From contig JAPLCZ010000230.1 of the NCBI GenBank assembly GCA_026391915.1, forward strand, positions 1 to 37,549: a stretch of 37,549 nt of DNA, in the 5' to 3' direction. This document shows, piece after piece, positions 26,301 through 35,383 of the stretch. A program made the position numbers and the translations under genes. This stretch comes from Bacteroidota bacterium (lineage in GTDB: Bacteria; Bacteroidota; Bacteroidia; CAILMK01). The notes below the pieces were generated by a model that saw only the letters and a program-made list of their open reading frames with translations, was not told the origin of the DNA and did no database searches. Within the stretch, counting starts at the first letter, position 1. Each line of letters starts with the position of its first letter.

Positions 26301-28309
26301 GTAGAGTCATTAATTTTAGCAATCCTGCCTCCAGTTGAATTAAATGCCGGACTTATTGACCAAGCGTATTTGAGGGTAGATGTAGAAGGTATTGTTTGCC
26401 CGATATAGGAGTTAAGTGTAATGTCCCCATTTTTTATTGGAGTACAATAATTTGTAGCAGTCATGGTCACTGAATCCACAATAACACCATTCACTTTAAC
26501 TGCATTTTTTTTAGAAATTCTAGAACTACAACCCACTAAAGTATTTGTAACGGTTAATGTTAAATCATATATACCTGGAAATGCAAAAGAAATATCTGGC
26601 TTTTTGATATACCTGTTAATCACTGCGGAAGTAATTGTTTGATGCGCTAAGGTCCAATTATACTGATAAGGATGTACAGTAGAATCTACAGGTTGGGTGG
26701 AGTCAATAAAATGAACTGTTTCGCCAATACACACATCAGTATCATGAATACGATAAAAAATTGAAGGCTTGGCGATGAAAATGCTTCCGTTACTAGTTGC
26801 GGAGTCTGAGCATCCATTAGAATTATTAATAACAAGTTTCACGGAGAATATTCTCTTCCCGAATGATAACATTGCTGGCGTTATGATAAACGACTCTGAA
26901 TCTACAGTATTGGTTTTTGTTGCTATTTGTTTTTGAGCAAATTTCCCAGCAATAATTGTATCATAGCTTAGATACCATTTATAGGTATTACCAACTGAAT
27001 GTTTTGTTGCTCTAACGTGGACTGTATCAGGAGGTGAACACTGAGAACCATCAAGAATTTTATTAATACCAGCTTTAGGAGGTAAGATGGTAAAAATTGC
27101 TGGAATAACAAGTTGAACATTGCAATTAAATAATCCTTTGTAATAGCCAGACATAGTCATTTTAACACTTCCAATATTTGAAAATTTAAAAGTAACGGTA
27201 TCGCTATTTGTCTTTATGGGGGAATTTGTTGAAGTAATATCAGTGCTGAAAGTATTTAAATGTAATCCACCACTAAGGCTTGATTTTGTAAGCATTACAG
27301 TATCATTTGCGCCCATACAGTATTTATTCTTCTTGGCTACAAAATAATGTTTTGTGACTAACTTAGGGTAGCTTACAAAAGTTGTACATCCATTTGTCGC
27401 ATACACTCTTAGACTAACTGAATATTTTTTGGACGTATCTATAGAACTATAATTATGGGTTCTTGGGAATGTAGCTGTACTAGCAACACTATCTACAGGA
27501 GAACCATCCCCCCAATCAAATACATATGCACTAACATAAGATGCACCTGAAATCATTTTTGGACTAAGCTCTAATTTTATATTTGTATGAGTGATAGAAT
27601 CTTCTGTTAGGGTTGCGCAAAGACCTGCGGACAGAACATCTGGCAGGGATATATAATTAGTTTTAGTTAGGTAGTGACTACAACCGCTAGAGTCAAATAC
27701 CTGTAACAAAACAGTGTAATTTCCAGTTGTCGGCAAGGTAAAAGTATCAGAACTCAATTTGCCAAACGTGGTATCAACCCTTGTATAGCCATTGGGACCA
27801 GAAATAATCCAAAAGCATTTTTCAACTCCACCTGTTGTACTATCAATCAATTTCATTTTATAAGGACCACCACAAAACTTAAGGTTTACTGCTCCGAACT
27901 TTACACTTCCCAAGGTTTTAATTATAAATTTGTTGGTAAATATCTTAGTGCATAAGGTACTACCATTCTTAGTATAGACAATTTTCAATCTTGGGTTATA
28001 AGTGCCTGCCGCACTATAAACGTGAGATGTCTTACTACCAGCAATGCTAAAAGTCCCTTTTTTGTTCACTGCATCATTAGGGTCATCAAAATCCCAATAG
28101 TAAGCTGCAGTATCGTTTCTTGCTGCAACAGTAGAAGCATAGGGGATGTCAAAGGTCACATTTTTAGGTGTGCAACCCGTAGCTTGGGTAATGGTAAAGT
28201 CCATGGAGTCGCAAGCATTTTGGGCAGTTGCATTGGTGCTGATAAATAGTCCAATAAATAGTGCTGTCGCTGACAGCATTGTACTGATTTTTCTAACAAA
28301 TCTATACAT
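23318..28309 (-). CDS. giant PKD/fibronectin-type III surface protein with T9SS type B sorting domain (paralog 1)
   Basis: The 1,663-residue protein has a signal peptide (TALFIGLFISTNATAQ). A long series of PKD or PKD-like units follows, most opening with a Cys-x-Pro pattern (GCTPKNVTF, ICAPQLVTFFDS) and carrying WDFGDG variants (near 833, 920, 1008 and 1108). The unit near 1008 has a calcium-loop-like DFDGDGNYDT. Residues ~1150-1540 hold fibronectin III-like repeats (ADVHIYWNKSTDPVFKQYDI, NYRYYVKAIHQ). The last ~105 residues are a type B sorting domain (VFVPTAFTP, IYDRWGTRVFE, ADVYVYVVEA). It is a likely T9SS-exported adhesin or gliding-related filament protein. It has the same domain order as the gene upstream, from which it is separated by 146 bp and a promoter, so it can be transcribed on its own. 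Confidence 0.9.
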   Translation of the reverse strand: MYRFVRKISTMLSATALFIGLFISTNATAQNACDSMDFTITQATGCTPKNVTFDIPYASTVAARNDTAAYYWDFDDPNDAVNKKGTFSIAGSKTSHVYSAAGTYNPRLKIVYTKNGSTLCTKIFTNKFIIKTLGSVKFGAVNLKFCGGPYKMKLIDSTTGGVEKCFWIISGPNGYTRVDTTFGKLSSDTFTLPTTGNYTVLLQVFDSSGCSHYLTKTNYISLPDVLSAGLCATLTEDSITHTNIKLELSPKMISGASYVSAYVFDWGDGSPVDSVASTATFPRTHNYSSIDTSKKYSVSLRVYATNGCTTFVSYPKLVTKHYFVAKKNKYCMGANDTVMLTKSSLSGGLHLNTFSTDITSTNSPIKTNSDTVTFKFSNIGSVKMTMSGYYKGLFNCNVQLVIPAIFTILPPKAGINKILDGSQCSPPDTVHVRATKHSVGNTYKWYLSYDTIIAGKFAQKQIATKTNTVDSESFIITPAMLSFGKRIFSVKLVINNSNGCSDSATSNGSIFIAKPSIFYRIHDTDVCIGETVHFIDSTQPVDSTVHPYQYNWTLAHQTITSAVINRYIKKPDISFAFPGIYDLTLTVTNTLVGCSSRISKKNAVKVNGVIVDSVTMTATNYCTPIKNGDITLNSYIGQTIPSTSTLKYAWSISPAFNSTGGRIAKINDSTVANPSKIQITTSGSYDISLTIINTFGAQTCTTTVNKPGLIYLGTQAAFTTNKTGCINTPINLISSSSGNPTAFAWACVSANKSDATFSASTNDTCTVSFSKPGVYAIQLSVGKQGNKNCNSTINDTITITRPVAHFYSNDRFKICAPQLVTFFDSSQGAVKYIWDYGDGKGDTTANTIVYHDYKVNNSSGYTIALIVEDANGCKDTDVQTSYIQLVGPVAKFSFTPHSACGDSTMTFTNLSSNIKKITFDYKDGSPLDSFNFVARTHKYKYADYSQPSVKYYPILIVSDNSANPCYAFFTDSITLYRPPLASFDATTPTSGCTPLTVTFKDKGKYHTKVSWDFDGDGNYDTVTNAGDDVTHTFTTTGAAKTFSVRTKVESANCADTFSHMNYITVHGLPKADFDYTPKNLKCFNDPYTFTSSSTTPDGVIGSYSWDFGDGGTDNTGSVVQHNYTVAGTYTVSLAIVTNFGCKDSIAKDSLITITAPSRPIAPSIKCVTVDRNHMPGTPADVHIYWNKSTDPVFKQYDIYRMGSPITNISTITTINTDNYSDPSSGIDVNAQSYGYSLSIADQCGLFSDTAYTHQTIYLTATPSVAGTTPAVQLAWSTYHGWDSIGGLGPKGYELYRNDTNDLKYSLLATLKATDSTYLDASGLCDKNYRYYVKAIHQTDTAYNSFSNKVVSRPAYTYQLKPIELSYTTVVNNEYTLTKWVSGSQPNIKAYHIDKWDKTNGWVTDFDIVGPTVTSYIDKKVDVLTGYYRYRVAVEDSCGNITRAGTGNPRIVNESNLGTSIMLTCAINNDMFDLTWNEYKDFPQPFSNYILQYKDVSGTWTPVVSRNIASDTTATDTLSHSDMDSATCFRVVAIDNFPGFTDTSISNSTCCYLPSRVFVPTAFTPTWLVGSKLTGVTPGLNDEFNISALSIFNSSKIKDLQYTFTIYDRWGTRVFETHDKHKGWNGTFIDNGNPCPADVYVYVVEAHAFDRKHYFKKGLIHLLR

Positions 28310-28387
28310 TTTTTGTGTGTGTAGTTTTTAAAAGTGTTTATGCCTGATTTATGTAATTTAGAGCTTCATTACCCTAAATAGAATTTA

Positions 28388-28395
28388 CAAAGATA
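28388..28395 (-). promoter_or_regulatory. -7 promoter element (with -33 TTTG) of paralog 1
   Basis: TATCTTTG on the minus strand matches TAnnTTTG. A TTTG lies 18 nt upstream (28414-28417), which makes this the best-formed promoter in the window. The leader to ATG 28309 is about 70 nt, longer than the others, leaving room for leader control. Confidence 0.75.
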
Positions 28396-28455
28396 GGATT
28401 TGGAATTAAATTACAAAACTCCAAATGCCAAATTATGTTTTTTTTTTTCAACAGC

Positions 28456-31400
28456 CTACTGCCTAAGCAGGGTAATATTGCCAGTCTTGTAGAACGATTT
28501 GTTATCCATCCCATTGGCTTTCAGGATGAAAATATAAATCCCATCCTGAGCCAATTGCCCATAAAATTTTCCATCCCAACCATGGTTAACATCGTTTGAT
28601 TCAAAAACCAACTCACCCCAACGGTCAAAAATCTTTAAGGAGTAGTCGTATTTTTTCATACCAGTGGCGTTATAAATAAATAGTGATGATGGTTTCCATT
28701 CATCATTGAGGCCATCAGTACCTGGGGTAAATGCATTTGGTAAAAAAAACCTGCTATCTAAAATTGCACAACTTGAATTTGAAACAGAACTATCCTTTCT
28801 TTCTCCTTTTTCATGAGCTATTACTCGGAAGCAATAAGCAGTATCAATAGAAGTGAAAATGGTATCAATAATACTTGAGGTATCATTGCCTGAAATATTT
28901 CTGATGGTAAAATAGGATTTATCCCTATTCCTTAGCTGAATAGAATAATTTGCTACCCCACTTGCCCAGTCTTCATAAGCGTTCCACTTTAGATAAAATT
29001 TATCATCCTTTACTAATGTGATAAAATGAATAGTTTGTCCAATACTTCCGTTAGGATAAGTATTGCCACAGCGGTCACCTACTCCTACTCGGTATTGATA
29101 AATCTTAGAATGAACATCTGTTTTTTTATCAAGGTAAAATGTATCTCTTAAAGCAATTAATTCTGGGGTCTGTATTCCCTTGGTTTCTTTTTTTTCAAGG
29201 TAATACGACTGAAGATTTAATAACTTGGTTTTCTTCCAACTCACTTCAACATTGGCATCATCAATAACTGTTGCATAATGAATGGACAAAGCGGTATCTT
29301 GCTTAACATATGTTGGATGGAAAATAATTTTATTGCTATATGAAATAAATCCACCTTTTAATGCCTTTGCAATAACGTAATACTGATAAGCAAAATCACA
29401 TAATCCTGTATCAGTATAAGTGTAATTTCCGCCGGCAAATGTTGCCAAAAGGCTATCTTTGCTACCTGACTTTCTCTTGTAAAGGTTATAGGATAAAACA
29501 CTATCCCAACCTATGTATGGAGACCAAATAAGACTTACTGAAACCCCGTTAATGGGTATTGCCTGTAAGTGAATTGTGCAATGTTTTTTAAGTGGGGTGC
29601 TGGTATGATTACAGTCATCAGTTGCAGAAATATTATAACAATACGATTGGGTAGAATTGCTTATTGCAGCGTCTGAGTAAGCGGTATCATTTCTATTATA
29701 TGTCGTATAAATTGGATTGGTAGCAGCCCCTAATCTATTCAAAGAGTATTTAGAGAAAGTGGGTTGAATATTACTTGCCCATTGTACAGTATTTGAGGTT
29801 GAATCCAAAACAGAAACAAAATATATTTCAGGGTTTGGAGGAGGGAAACTATCCTTTACTCTAACCATGGGTTTTGTGATGGTTGTGCTACATCCTCTTT
29901 TATCCGTAGCGGTTAATTTTATCTTCCTGAAACCAGGAGTAAAGAAAGTAAAAGTAGGACTTAATTGTGTGCTTGTATCTATTGCAAAGGGTTCATCAAA
30001 CTTCCATAAATAGGAAGCAATAGTATCCTGATTTGATTTACTGAGATTAGTAAATGTTATACTTTGGTAAGAGCAAATTACAGTATCAGAAACTGCAAAA
30101 TCCGGGATTGGGGGCTCCCATGCAGTTATTAAGTTTTTCTTAAAAACAGTATCTATACAACCAGCTTTGGAACCCGCATACATGGTTGCAGAATATATTC
30201 CAGGGGTGAAGGTATGAGTAGGATTTGCAGAGCTATCATCAATAATTCCATCACTATTAAAATCCCATTTTCTTGAGCCTCCATAAATACTTGTATCATT
30301 AAATTTTATGGAAAGTGGGGCGCAGCCAATTGGCTTGCTAAATTTAAATCCACCCACTGTTACTGGGTAAGCAACTAAAGTGTCTTTTTTGGTGCTTTTG
30401 CAACCATTGTTATTAATCATAACAGTAGTGGTTATGTAGATGGTAGAGTCTTTATCTTTAGGATTGTAAGAGTAAAAGTGAGGCTTAATTACATCACTGT
30501 CTTTCTTGCTTCCATCACCATAATCAAAACTGAAATTATCATAATAAAGACTGTTATTAATAAACTTAACTGTGGCATTTCCACAGATTCTTTTAAGGTT
30601 TGGCGAAACCTTGATAGTAGGGGCTGGTAGGCTACTTACAAAACCTTTTTGGGTAAGAGTATTTGGGCAGCCAAGTTTATTATATACAGTTAGTTTAACA
30701 TCATAAAGTCCTGGATTGGTGTATTTAAATATTGGATTGGCTACTGAGTCATCAACTACACCATCACCATTTAAATCCCAATACCTTTTGGTTGTATTCC
30801 TTGAGCTATCATAAAAATTAACACTAAATGGTAAACATCCTTTTTGAGGCGTGCCAACAAACGCAGCTTTATAAGAACGGTAAAGTTTTACTGTGTCTTT
30901 ATGGAAATTCTTGCAATTCTTTGCATCTACTGCCACCATTACAGGGTAAAAAATTTGTGAATCCAGATTTGCTTTAATCAACTTATACATGTGCGGGTTG
31001 ATAGCATTACTCAACTGCGCTGAGCCATCATCATAGTTAAAAATAAAACTCTTTACATTTTTGCTGCTATCTGCAATAGTTACATAAACGCTGTCACATC
31101 CTTTTTTAGCACTTAAATAAAATTTCGGGGCAGGGCCAATTACTTTTATTGGCGTGGTATGAACATATTTAAAGGTACAGCCTGTTGTGCTATCTTGCAT
31201 ATCAACAGTAATCTTAAAACCGGAAGGGTTATTTTTAGTGTAGAGGTGTGAAACTATTTTTTGAGTATCTGTATTAGAGGTACTGCCATCACCAAAATCC
31301 CAGTGATACTTATTGGCGTTTTGAGAGTAATTATAAAAAGTAATAATAGAAGGTGCACAATAAGCAGTTGAAGTATTGGAGGTGATAAAAGGTTTCACTC

Positions 31401-33579
31401 CACCAACATACATCAGGGTATCATCAGTGCCGGTACAAGTAAGCCCATTAGAAGTTTTTACTGTGCTTAAAGTAATTTTATAAATTGTATCCTTATTAAA
31501 AGTAATAGTAGGATTTGGTGCCGAATCATTGGGTGAAAATTTTGCATGTGCTGATGGAAAAACTGTCCATTTAAATTTATCAGGGGTTGGGTTTGCGCTG
31601 TTAGAAATATTAACAGGTTGCCCTAAACATTTGGGTTTATCAACGGTGAAGGTAGCGCCGGACCCCACACAGATTCCCTTTTGGTCAGAGGCGGTACATT
31701 GGTTACTATCTTTCAATACAATTTTGATAGCGTAGCAACCGCCTGCAGTTATATCAACCTTAACAGTAGAGTCGTTGGTTTTAGTCATTGTATTCCCAGT
31801 AGCAGGGTCAACTGTCCAAGTATATTTTTGAACATTAGTGGCTGTATTCGGGTACTTCATTTTCACCACCGCATTTAGGTTTACACTTAACGGAGGGCAG
31901 CCTACACTTTTATTGCTTTGCAATTCCACAATCTGCCCATTAACCTTAAACAGCCTTTTTTTGATTAAAGTATCTGCGCAGCCCTTACTGCTTTCCACAA
32001 TCAAAGTAACATCATATTCACCGGGTAGTGATGGTTGGAAACTTGGTGTTTTTATAGTAAGTGTAGTTACCACTGGTGCACTATCAGAATGTTGAATTAT
32101 CCATTGATATTTATAAGGATTATTTTTATCATCAGGTGGGTAAGTCAGGTTTTTTAACTGTATATTTTTCTCTGTGCAGATGATATTGGTATCAGGTTTA
32201 AAATCTGCTTTTGGTTTTAGAAGTACCAGATACTTTTTCATAGTTAGTGTAGTATCTGTACAACCAGTTGTACCTGTTGCATAAAGCTTCAAACTCCAAA
32301 CTCCGTATTTAGGAAAGATGATATCCAAATCATTTGTACCTGTTGGTTTAAGGAGTTTTGCACCGCTATATATTTTACCAAAAGTGTCTCTTATCACCCA
32401 TGTGTATGTCACTTTGCCAGCACCAAATTCATCAGAGGTATTTTTGATATGCATGGTATCCCCTATGTTACACTTATTTCTTGAAGATGAACTAAACTCA
32501 GCCTTTGGACCCTTTACCTTAATGCATTTGGGGCAGATAACTTTATTACCACATTTACTACCTGGGTAGGTATAGTTTAAAGCAAAATCCTGTAATCCTG
32601 TAGCCGTAAATCTTGCTGAGTCATTACTCTCAGTCCCATTTAAGCCCCACGCAAAACCTGTCCTATTACTTGTCTTAACTTTATTAGTTAGCATCACCAA
32701 TTCGTTTATGCAGGCAGAGTCTTTATTAGCACTCATAAAGGGTTGAACAAAACTTGTAATTTTTTTGGTGAATACACATCCATCAGAAAGTTTTACAGTA
32801 AGAGAGACATCATAATTTCCAGTTTTAGGGAAGCTAACAGAAGAAGGAGATGATGTTGTAGAACTTGAAGGAGTACCACTGCCAAAACTCCAATTGTATG
32901 AGCTTACGCTTCTATTGGGACAATAGATAGCAGGGCTAAAATCTACTGTGATGCTGCTTTTAGTTTCTTTAATGTTGGCGCAAAAATCCGCAGCTGCGCT
33001 GTCTGTAACAGTAACAAAATTATTATCACTAAAAACAGCACTACACCCACTACTGTTTGTTACTTTTACAACTAGGCTTTTAGTGCCAATACTATTAAAA
33101 GAATCCGTGATGGATTTGCCGCCATTCAAAGTGCTTTTACCATTAATTACCCAATCTCTGCTGGCACTGCCAACAGTACTATCAATAAAAGTGATTTTGT
33201 GTGTACCACTACAAAGTATTTTACCGGGGATAACTGCAATATAAGGCACTGGCGCTGCCAGCACCTCAATTAAATTTGATTTGGTAATAGTGCTGCAAAC
33301 AGTACCATTGCTAAGGGTAGCCCGCATCTTAATAGTATATTTTCCTGTGGCGGTAAAAATTTTATAAATGGTGTCCTTACCATTTACAAAGCCACCCCCA
33401 AAGTCCCACTCAAAGGTGGTACCTGAGGTAAAGTTTAGGGCACTGAATTTTACGATTAAGGGGTTACAGCCTTTATAGACATCTGCTTTAAAATCTATTG
33501 TGGCGCAGCCACCAAACCCATCGGAGAAACTGAAAACCCAGAGGGCTAAAATTGCGAAAATGCGCAGGCAGCTTTTCAT
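28456..33579 (-). CDS. giant PKD/fibronectin-type III surface protein with T9SS type B sorting domain (paralog 2)
   Basis: The 1,707-residue protein starts with a signal peptide (LRIFAILALWVFSFSDGFG). PKD-like units follow, with cores near residues 58, 228, 760, 846, 931, 1020, 1105 and 1190. The units near 931 and 1105 have DLNGDGVVDD and DFNSDGIIDD, which look like Ca-binding loops in place of FGDG. FN3-like repeats span ~1245-1590 and resemble those of paralog 1 (WSPYIGWDS versus WSTYHGWDS; TGLCDFAYQYYV versus SGLCDKNYRYYV). The last ~97 residues are a type B sorting domain (FFLPNAFTPGTDGLND, IFDRWGELVFE). It arose with paralog 1 by tandem duplication. No exact TAnnTTTG lies upstream; TAGAATTG at 33622-33629 is one mismatch away. 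No strong terminator follows the stop, only a long A-run. Confidence 0.9.
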   Translation of the reverse strand: MKSCLRIFAILALWVFSFSDGFGGCATIDFKADVYKGCNPLIVKFSALNFTSGTTFEWDFGGGFVNGKDTIYKIFTATGKYTIKMRATLSNGTVCSTITKSNLIEVLAAPVPYIAVIPGKILCSGTHKITFIDSTVGSASRDWVINGKSTLNGGKSITDSFNSIGTKSLVVKVTNSSGCSAVFSDNNFVTVTDSAAADFCANIKETKSSITVDFSPAIYCPNRSVSSYNWSFGSGTPSSSTTSSPSSVSFPKTGNYDVSLTVKLSDGCVFTKKITSFVQPFMSANKDSACINELVMLTNKVKTSNRTGFAWGLNGTESNDSARFTATGLQDFALNYTYPGSKCGNKVICPKCIKVKGPKAEFSSSSRNKCNIGDTMHIKNTSDEFGAGKVTYTWVIRDTFGKIYSGAKLLKPTGTNDLDIIFPKYGVWSLKLYATGTTGCTDTTLTMKKYLVLLKPKADFKPDTNIICTEKNIQLKNLTYPPDDKNNPYKYQWIIQHSDSAPVVTTLTIKTPSFQPSLPGEYDVTLIVESSKGCADTLIKKRLFKVNGQIVELQSNKSVGCPPLSVNLNAVVKMKYPNTATNVQKYTWTVDPATGNTMTKTNDSTVKVDITAGGCYAIKIVLKDSNQCTASDQKGICVGSGATFTVDKPKCLGQPVNISNSANPTPDKFKWTVFPSAHAKFSPNDSAPNPTITFNKDTIYKITLSTVKTSNGLTCTGTDDTLMYVGGVKPFITSNTSTAYCAPSIITFYNYSQNANKYHWDFGDGSTSNTDTQKIVSHLYTKNNPSGFKITVDMQDSTTGCTFKYVHTTPIKVIGPAPKFYLSAKKGCDSVYVTIADSSKNVKSFIFNYDDGSAQLSNAINPHMYKLIKANLDSQIFYPVMVAVDAKNCKNFHKDTVKLYRSYKAAFVGTPQKGCLPFSVNFYDSSRNTTKRYWDLNGDGVVDDSVANPIFKYTNPGLYDVKLTVYNKLGCPNTLTQKGFVSSLPAPTIKVSPNLKRICGNATVKFINNSLYYDNFSFDYGDGSKKDSDVIKPHFYSYNPKDKDSTIYITTTVMINNNGCKSTKKDTLVAYPVTVGGFKFSKPIGCAPLSIKFNDTSIYGGSRKWDFNSDGIIDDSSANPTHTFTPGIYSATMYAGSKAGCIDTVFKKNLITAWEPPIPDFAVSDTVICSYQSITFTNLSKSNQDTIASYLWKFDEPFAIDTSTQLSPTFTFFTPGFRKIKLTATDKRGCSTTITKPMVRVKDSFPPPNPEIYFVSVLDSTSNTVQWASNIQPTFSKYSLNRLGAATNPIYTTYNRNDTAYSDAAISNSTQSYCYNISATDDCNHTSTPLKKHCTIHLQAIPINGVSVSLIWSPYIGWDSVLSYNLYKRKSGSKDSLLATFAGGNYTYTDTGLCDFAYQYYVIAKALKGGFISYSNKIIFHPTYVKQDTALSIHYATVIDDANVEVSWKKTKLLNLQSYYLEKKETKGIQTPELIALRDTFYLDKKTDVHSKIYQYRVGVGDRCGNTYPNGSIGQTIHFITLVKDDKFYLKWNAYEDWASGVANYSIQLRNRDKSYFTIRNISGNDTSSIIDTIFTSIDTAYCFRVIAHEKGERKDSSVSNSSCAILDSRFFLPNAFTPGTDGLNDEWKPSSLFIYNATGMKKYDYSLKIFDRWGELVFESNDVNHGWDGKFYGQLAQDGIYIFILKANGMDNKSFYKTGNITLLRQ

Positions 33580-33743
33580 AATTTTGAGTGTTGATGTTTA
33601 GTTTTTGATATTAGAATTTGGCAATTCTATTTTTTAGTTTAAGAGTGTAAATTTATTGATAATTTTTATTATAACAAAAAAAATATGTTCGGTCTCAGTT
33701 TTTTATCACTCAACAACATGTATCGGGGGAGAAAGAAGAAATA

Positions 33744-33780
33744 AAAAAAGCCCACTTGAAAACTTCAAGTAGGCTTTTTT
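33744..33780 (-). terminator. intrinsic terminator after the SPFH gene
   Basis: Stem AAAAAAAGCCCACTTGAA / TTCAAGTAGGCTTTTTT (one mismatch, AAC loop) begins 16 nt after the stop at 33797 and is followed on the minus strand by a T7 tract. The rest of 33580-33796 is AT-rich upstream sequence of paralog 2 with no further feature I can support. Confidence 0.85.
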
Positions 33781-33796
33781 ATTTTCTCAATTTACT

Positions 33797-34735
33797 TTAT
33801 GATTGGTTTTGGCTGCTGCTATTAATCTTTGTCATGCCAATAATCTGCTGCATGGTGCGTTGCATGCCTTCGGGGCTGCCATCTAAGAAAATCATATTGC
33901 CTTGCCCAAGTTCTGCAAAGTTTTTCACAGCTTCTGTCCACATGCTAAATAATATTACGTTGGTATCAAGGTTTGCTTGTTTCATTTCTTCGGCGGCGTT
34001 ACTCATACCCTTGGCTACCTCCTCGCGGAAAAGCGCCACACCTTGCCCACGCAATTGGGCAGCTTGCCTCTCTGCTTCGGCGGCAATTTTTATGGCGTTG
34101 CCCTCTGCTTCGGCTGCTTTGGTTTTGGTAATTAATAGCGCCTGACCTTCATTTTCCGCAGCGGCTTTTAAATTATTACTTGCCACTACGCGGCTCATAC
34201 TTGTTAGTATTACTTCATCAAAAGTGATGTCGTTAATCTGTAAATCCTGTAGGTGGTAGCCCCACCCCTCAAGCGTAATATCAATTTGTTCTTTCACAAA
34301 TTCTACAATTTCGCGGCGCAGCAAAAGAATTTCTGCTTGCTTTTTAGTTGCCACAAAAGCGCGGATGCTGCCCTCTACAGTGCGCACCAAAGCTTGCATA
34401 AGGTCTTTATCACTTATAAATTTAAACGCTACATTTTTGATGGTCTCTTCATCTCTATTTAGCACAGAATAAAGTAGCATGGATTTAAAATATACGTTGG
34501 CTTGGTCCACCGAAACTGCCTGAAACTCCAACTCTACAGAACGGTTTTGAATGCTTACGCGTTTGTAAATGGCTTCTAAAAGTGGGAGTTTAAAATTCAA
34601 TCCCGGTGCCATCACTCTGCGGAATTTACCAAACATAGTTACCACACCCATGGTGCCTTGGTTGATGGTAACAAAACTGCTGATGATGACTACCACCAAA
34701 ACTGGCAGCCACCAATAATTTGCGAGAAAGCTCAT
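33797..34735 (-). CDS. SPFH/band 7 (stomatin/prohibitin-like) membrane protein
   Basis: The 312-residue protein has one N-terminal TM segment (WWLPVLVVVIISSFVTI). An SPFH/band 7 domain follows (~28-200: INQGTMGVVTMFGKF, VMAPGLNFKLPLLEAIYKR, QAVSVDQANVYFKSML), then an Ala/Glu-rich coiled coil (~205-262, with AAEAEGNAIKIAAEAERQA). The C-terminus is polar (SPEGMQRTMQQIIGM). Members form ring- or cage-like oligomers on the membrane and modulate proteases or membrane microdomains. No NfeD-type or protease partner is adjacent, so the precise role is unassigned. It is a monocistronic unit with its own TACATTTG promoter and terminator, divergent from the HEAT-like gene. Confidence 0.92.
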   Translation of the reverse strand: MSFLANYWWLPVLVVVIISSFVTINQGTMGVVTMFGKFRRVMAPGLNFKLPLLEAIYKRVSIQNRSVELEFQAVSVDQANVYFKSMLLYSVLNRDEETIKNVAFKFISDKDLMQALVRTVEGSIRAFVATKKQAEILLLRREIVEFVKEQIDITLEGWGYHLQDLQINDITFDEVILTSMSRVVASNNLKAAAENEGQALLITKTKAAEAEGNAIKIAAEAERQAAQLRGQGVALFREEVAKGMSNAAEEMKQANLDTNVILFSMWTEAVKNFAELGQGNMIFLDGSPEGMQRTMQQIIGMTKINSSSQNQS

Positions 34736-34776
34736 ATATTTATTTTTTTAGATAGGTTCTGCATTATTGCAGGATG

Positions 34777-34784
34777 CAAATGTA
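34777..34784 (-). promoter_or_regulatory. -7 promoter element of the SPFH gene
   Basis: TACATTTG on the minus strand matches TAnnTTTG and lies 41 nt before ATG 34735. No -33 element is evident. Confidence 0.6.
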
Positions 34785-34834
34785 GTTAGTTATTTTGTTA
34801 AGAACCCTTAGCTTCGCAAAACAAAAACACAGAG

Positions 34835-35341
34835 ATGGATTTCAAAGAACTCTTTGGCAATGCTGCCATTAAATCAAAACAAAAAACAGACACAATTATC
34901 AAATGGATTTTGGTTAATCCTAAAGAAATAGATAAGCTACTTGAGTTTGCATACCTAGCCAAGGATTCTACAAAGGCTACCTGTATTGAGGCATTGGAAT
35001 TAGCTACCATAATTTCCCCTCAAAGGGCTACCCAAGCATGTTGGGATTTTGTGGTGAAATCCCTCACTGAAAAAGCACCTCGCATTAAGTGGGAGTCCGC
35101 AAAAGTGATAGGGAATACAGCGCATCTTTTCCCAAAGAATCTGGATGAAGCCATCAAAAATCTTGTTGCCAATACTGCGCACACTGGCACTGTGGTTAGA
35201 TGGAGTGCAGCCTATGCTTTATCACAAATTATGAAACTGAAAACCAAACATAATGAGGAGTTAATTACGCTGGCAAAAGCCATTTGCGCTGGTGAAGAAA
35301 AGAATAGTATTAAAAAGATTTATCTTGCGGCATTAAAATAA
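34835..35341 (+). CDS. small HEAT-like helical repeat protein
   Basis: The 168-residue protein has no signal peptide or TM segment and appears all-helical. Repeated helix pairs of the HEAT/ARM type can be seen (CIEALELATIISPQRATQA, RIKWESAKVIGNTAHLFPKN, VVRWSAAYALSQIMKLKTKH). Such proteins are usually scaffolds for protein-protein contact. I do not recognise a specific family. The ATG at 34835 is preceded by AACACAGAG. It lies 42 bp before the two secreted paralogs with no convincing terminator between, so co-transcription is possible but not shown. Confidence 0.75.
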   Translation: MDFKELFGNAAIKSKQKTDTIIKWILVNPKEIDKLLEFAYLAKDSTKATCIEALELATIISPQRATQACWDFVVKSLTEKAPRIKWESAKVIGNTAHLFPKNLDEAIKNLVANTAHTGTVVRWSAAYALSQIMKLKTKHNEELITLAKAICAGEEKNSIKKIYLAALK

Positions 35342-35383
35342 AAAAAACGAATTGGCGTTTGTCTTAAAAACAAAATAGAAATT

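Noticed and set aside
28437-28449. Run of T on the + strand after the paralog 2 stop as a terminator
   Set aside because: On the coding (minus) strand it is a run of A, and no stable stem precedes it.
34791-34797. TATTTTG before the HEAT-like gene as a -7 element
   Set aside because: It is one base short of TAnnTTTG and in this AT-rich gap such strings occur easily by chance.
35341-35383. Hairpin and TTTG (GGCGTTTG) before the first GldM-like gene as a promoter or terminator
   Set aside because: The TTTG lacks the TA at the required position and the stem is about 5 bp, so neither call is supported.
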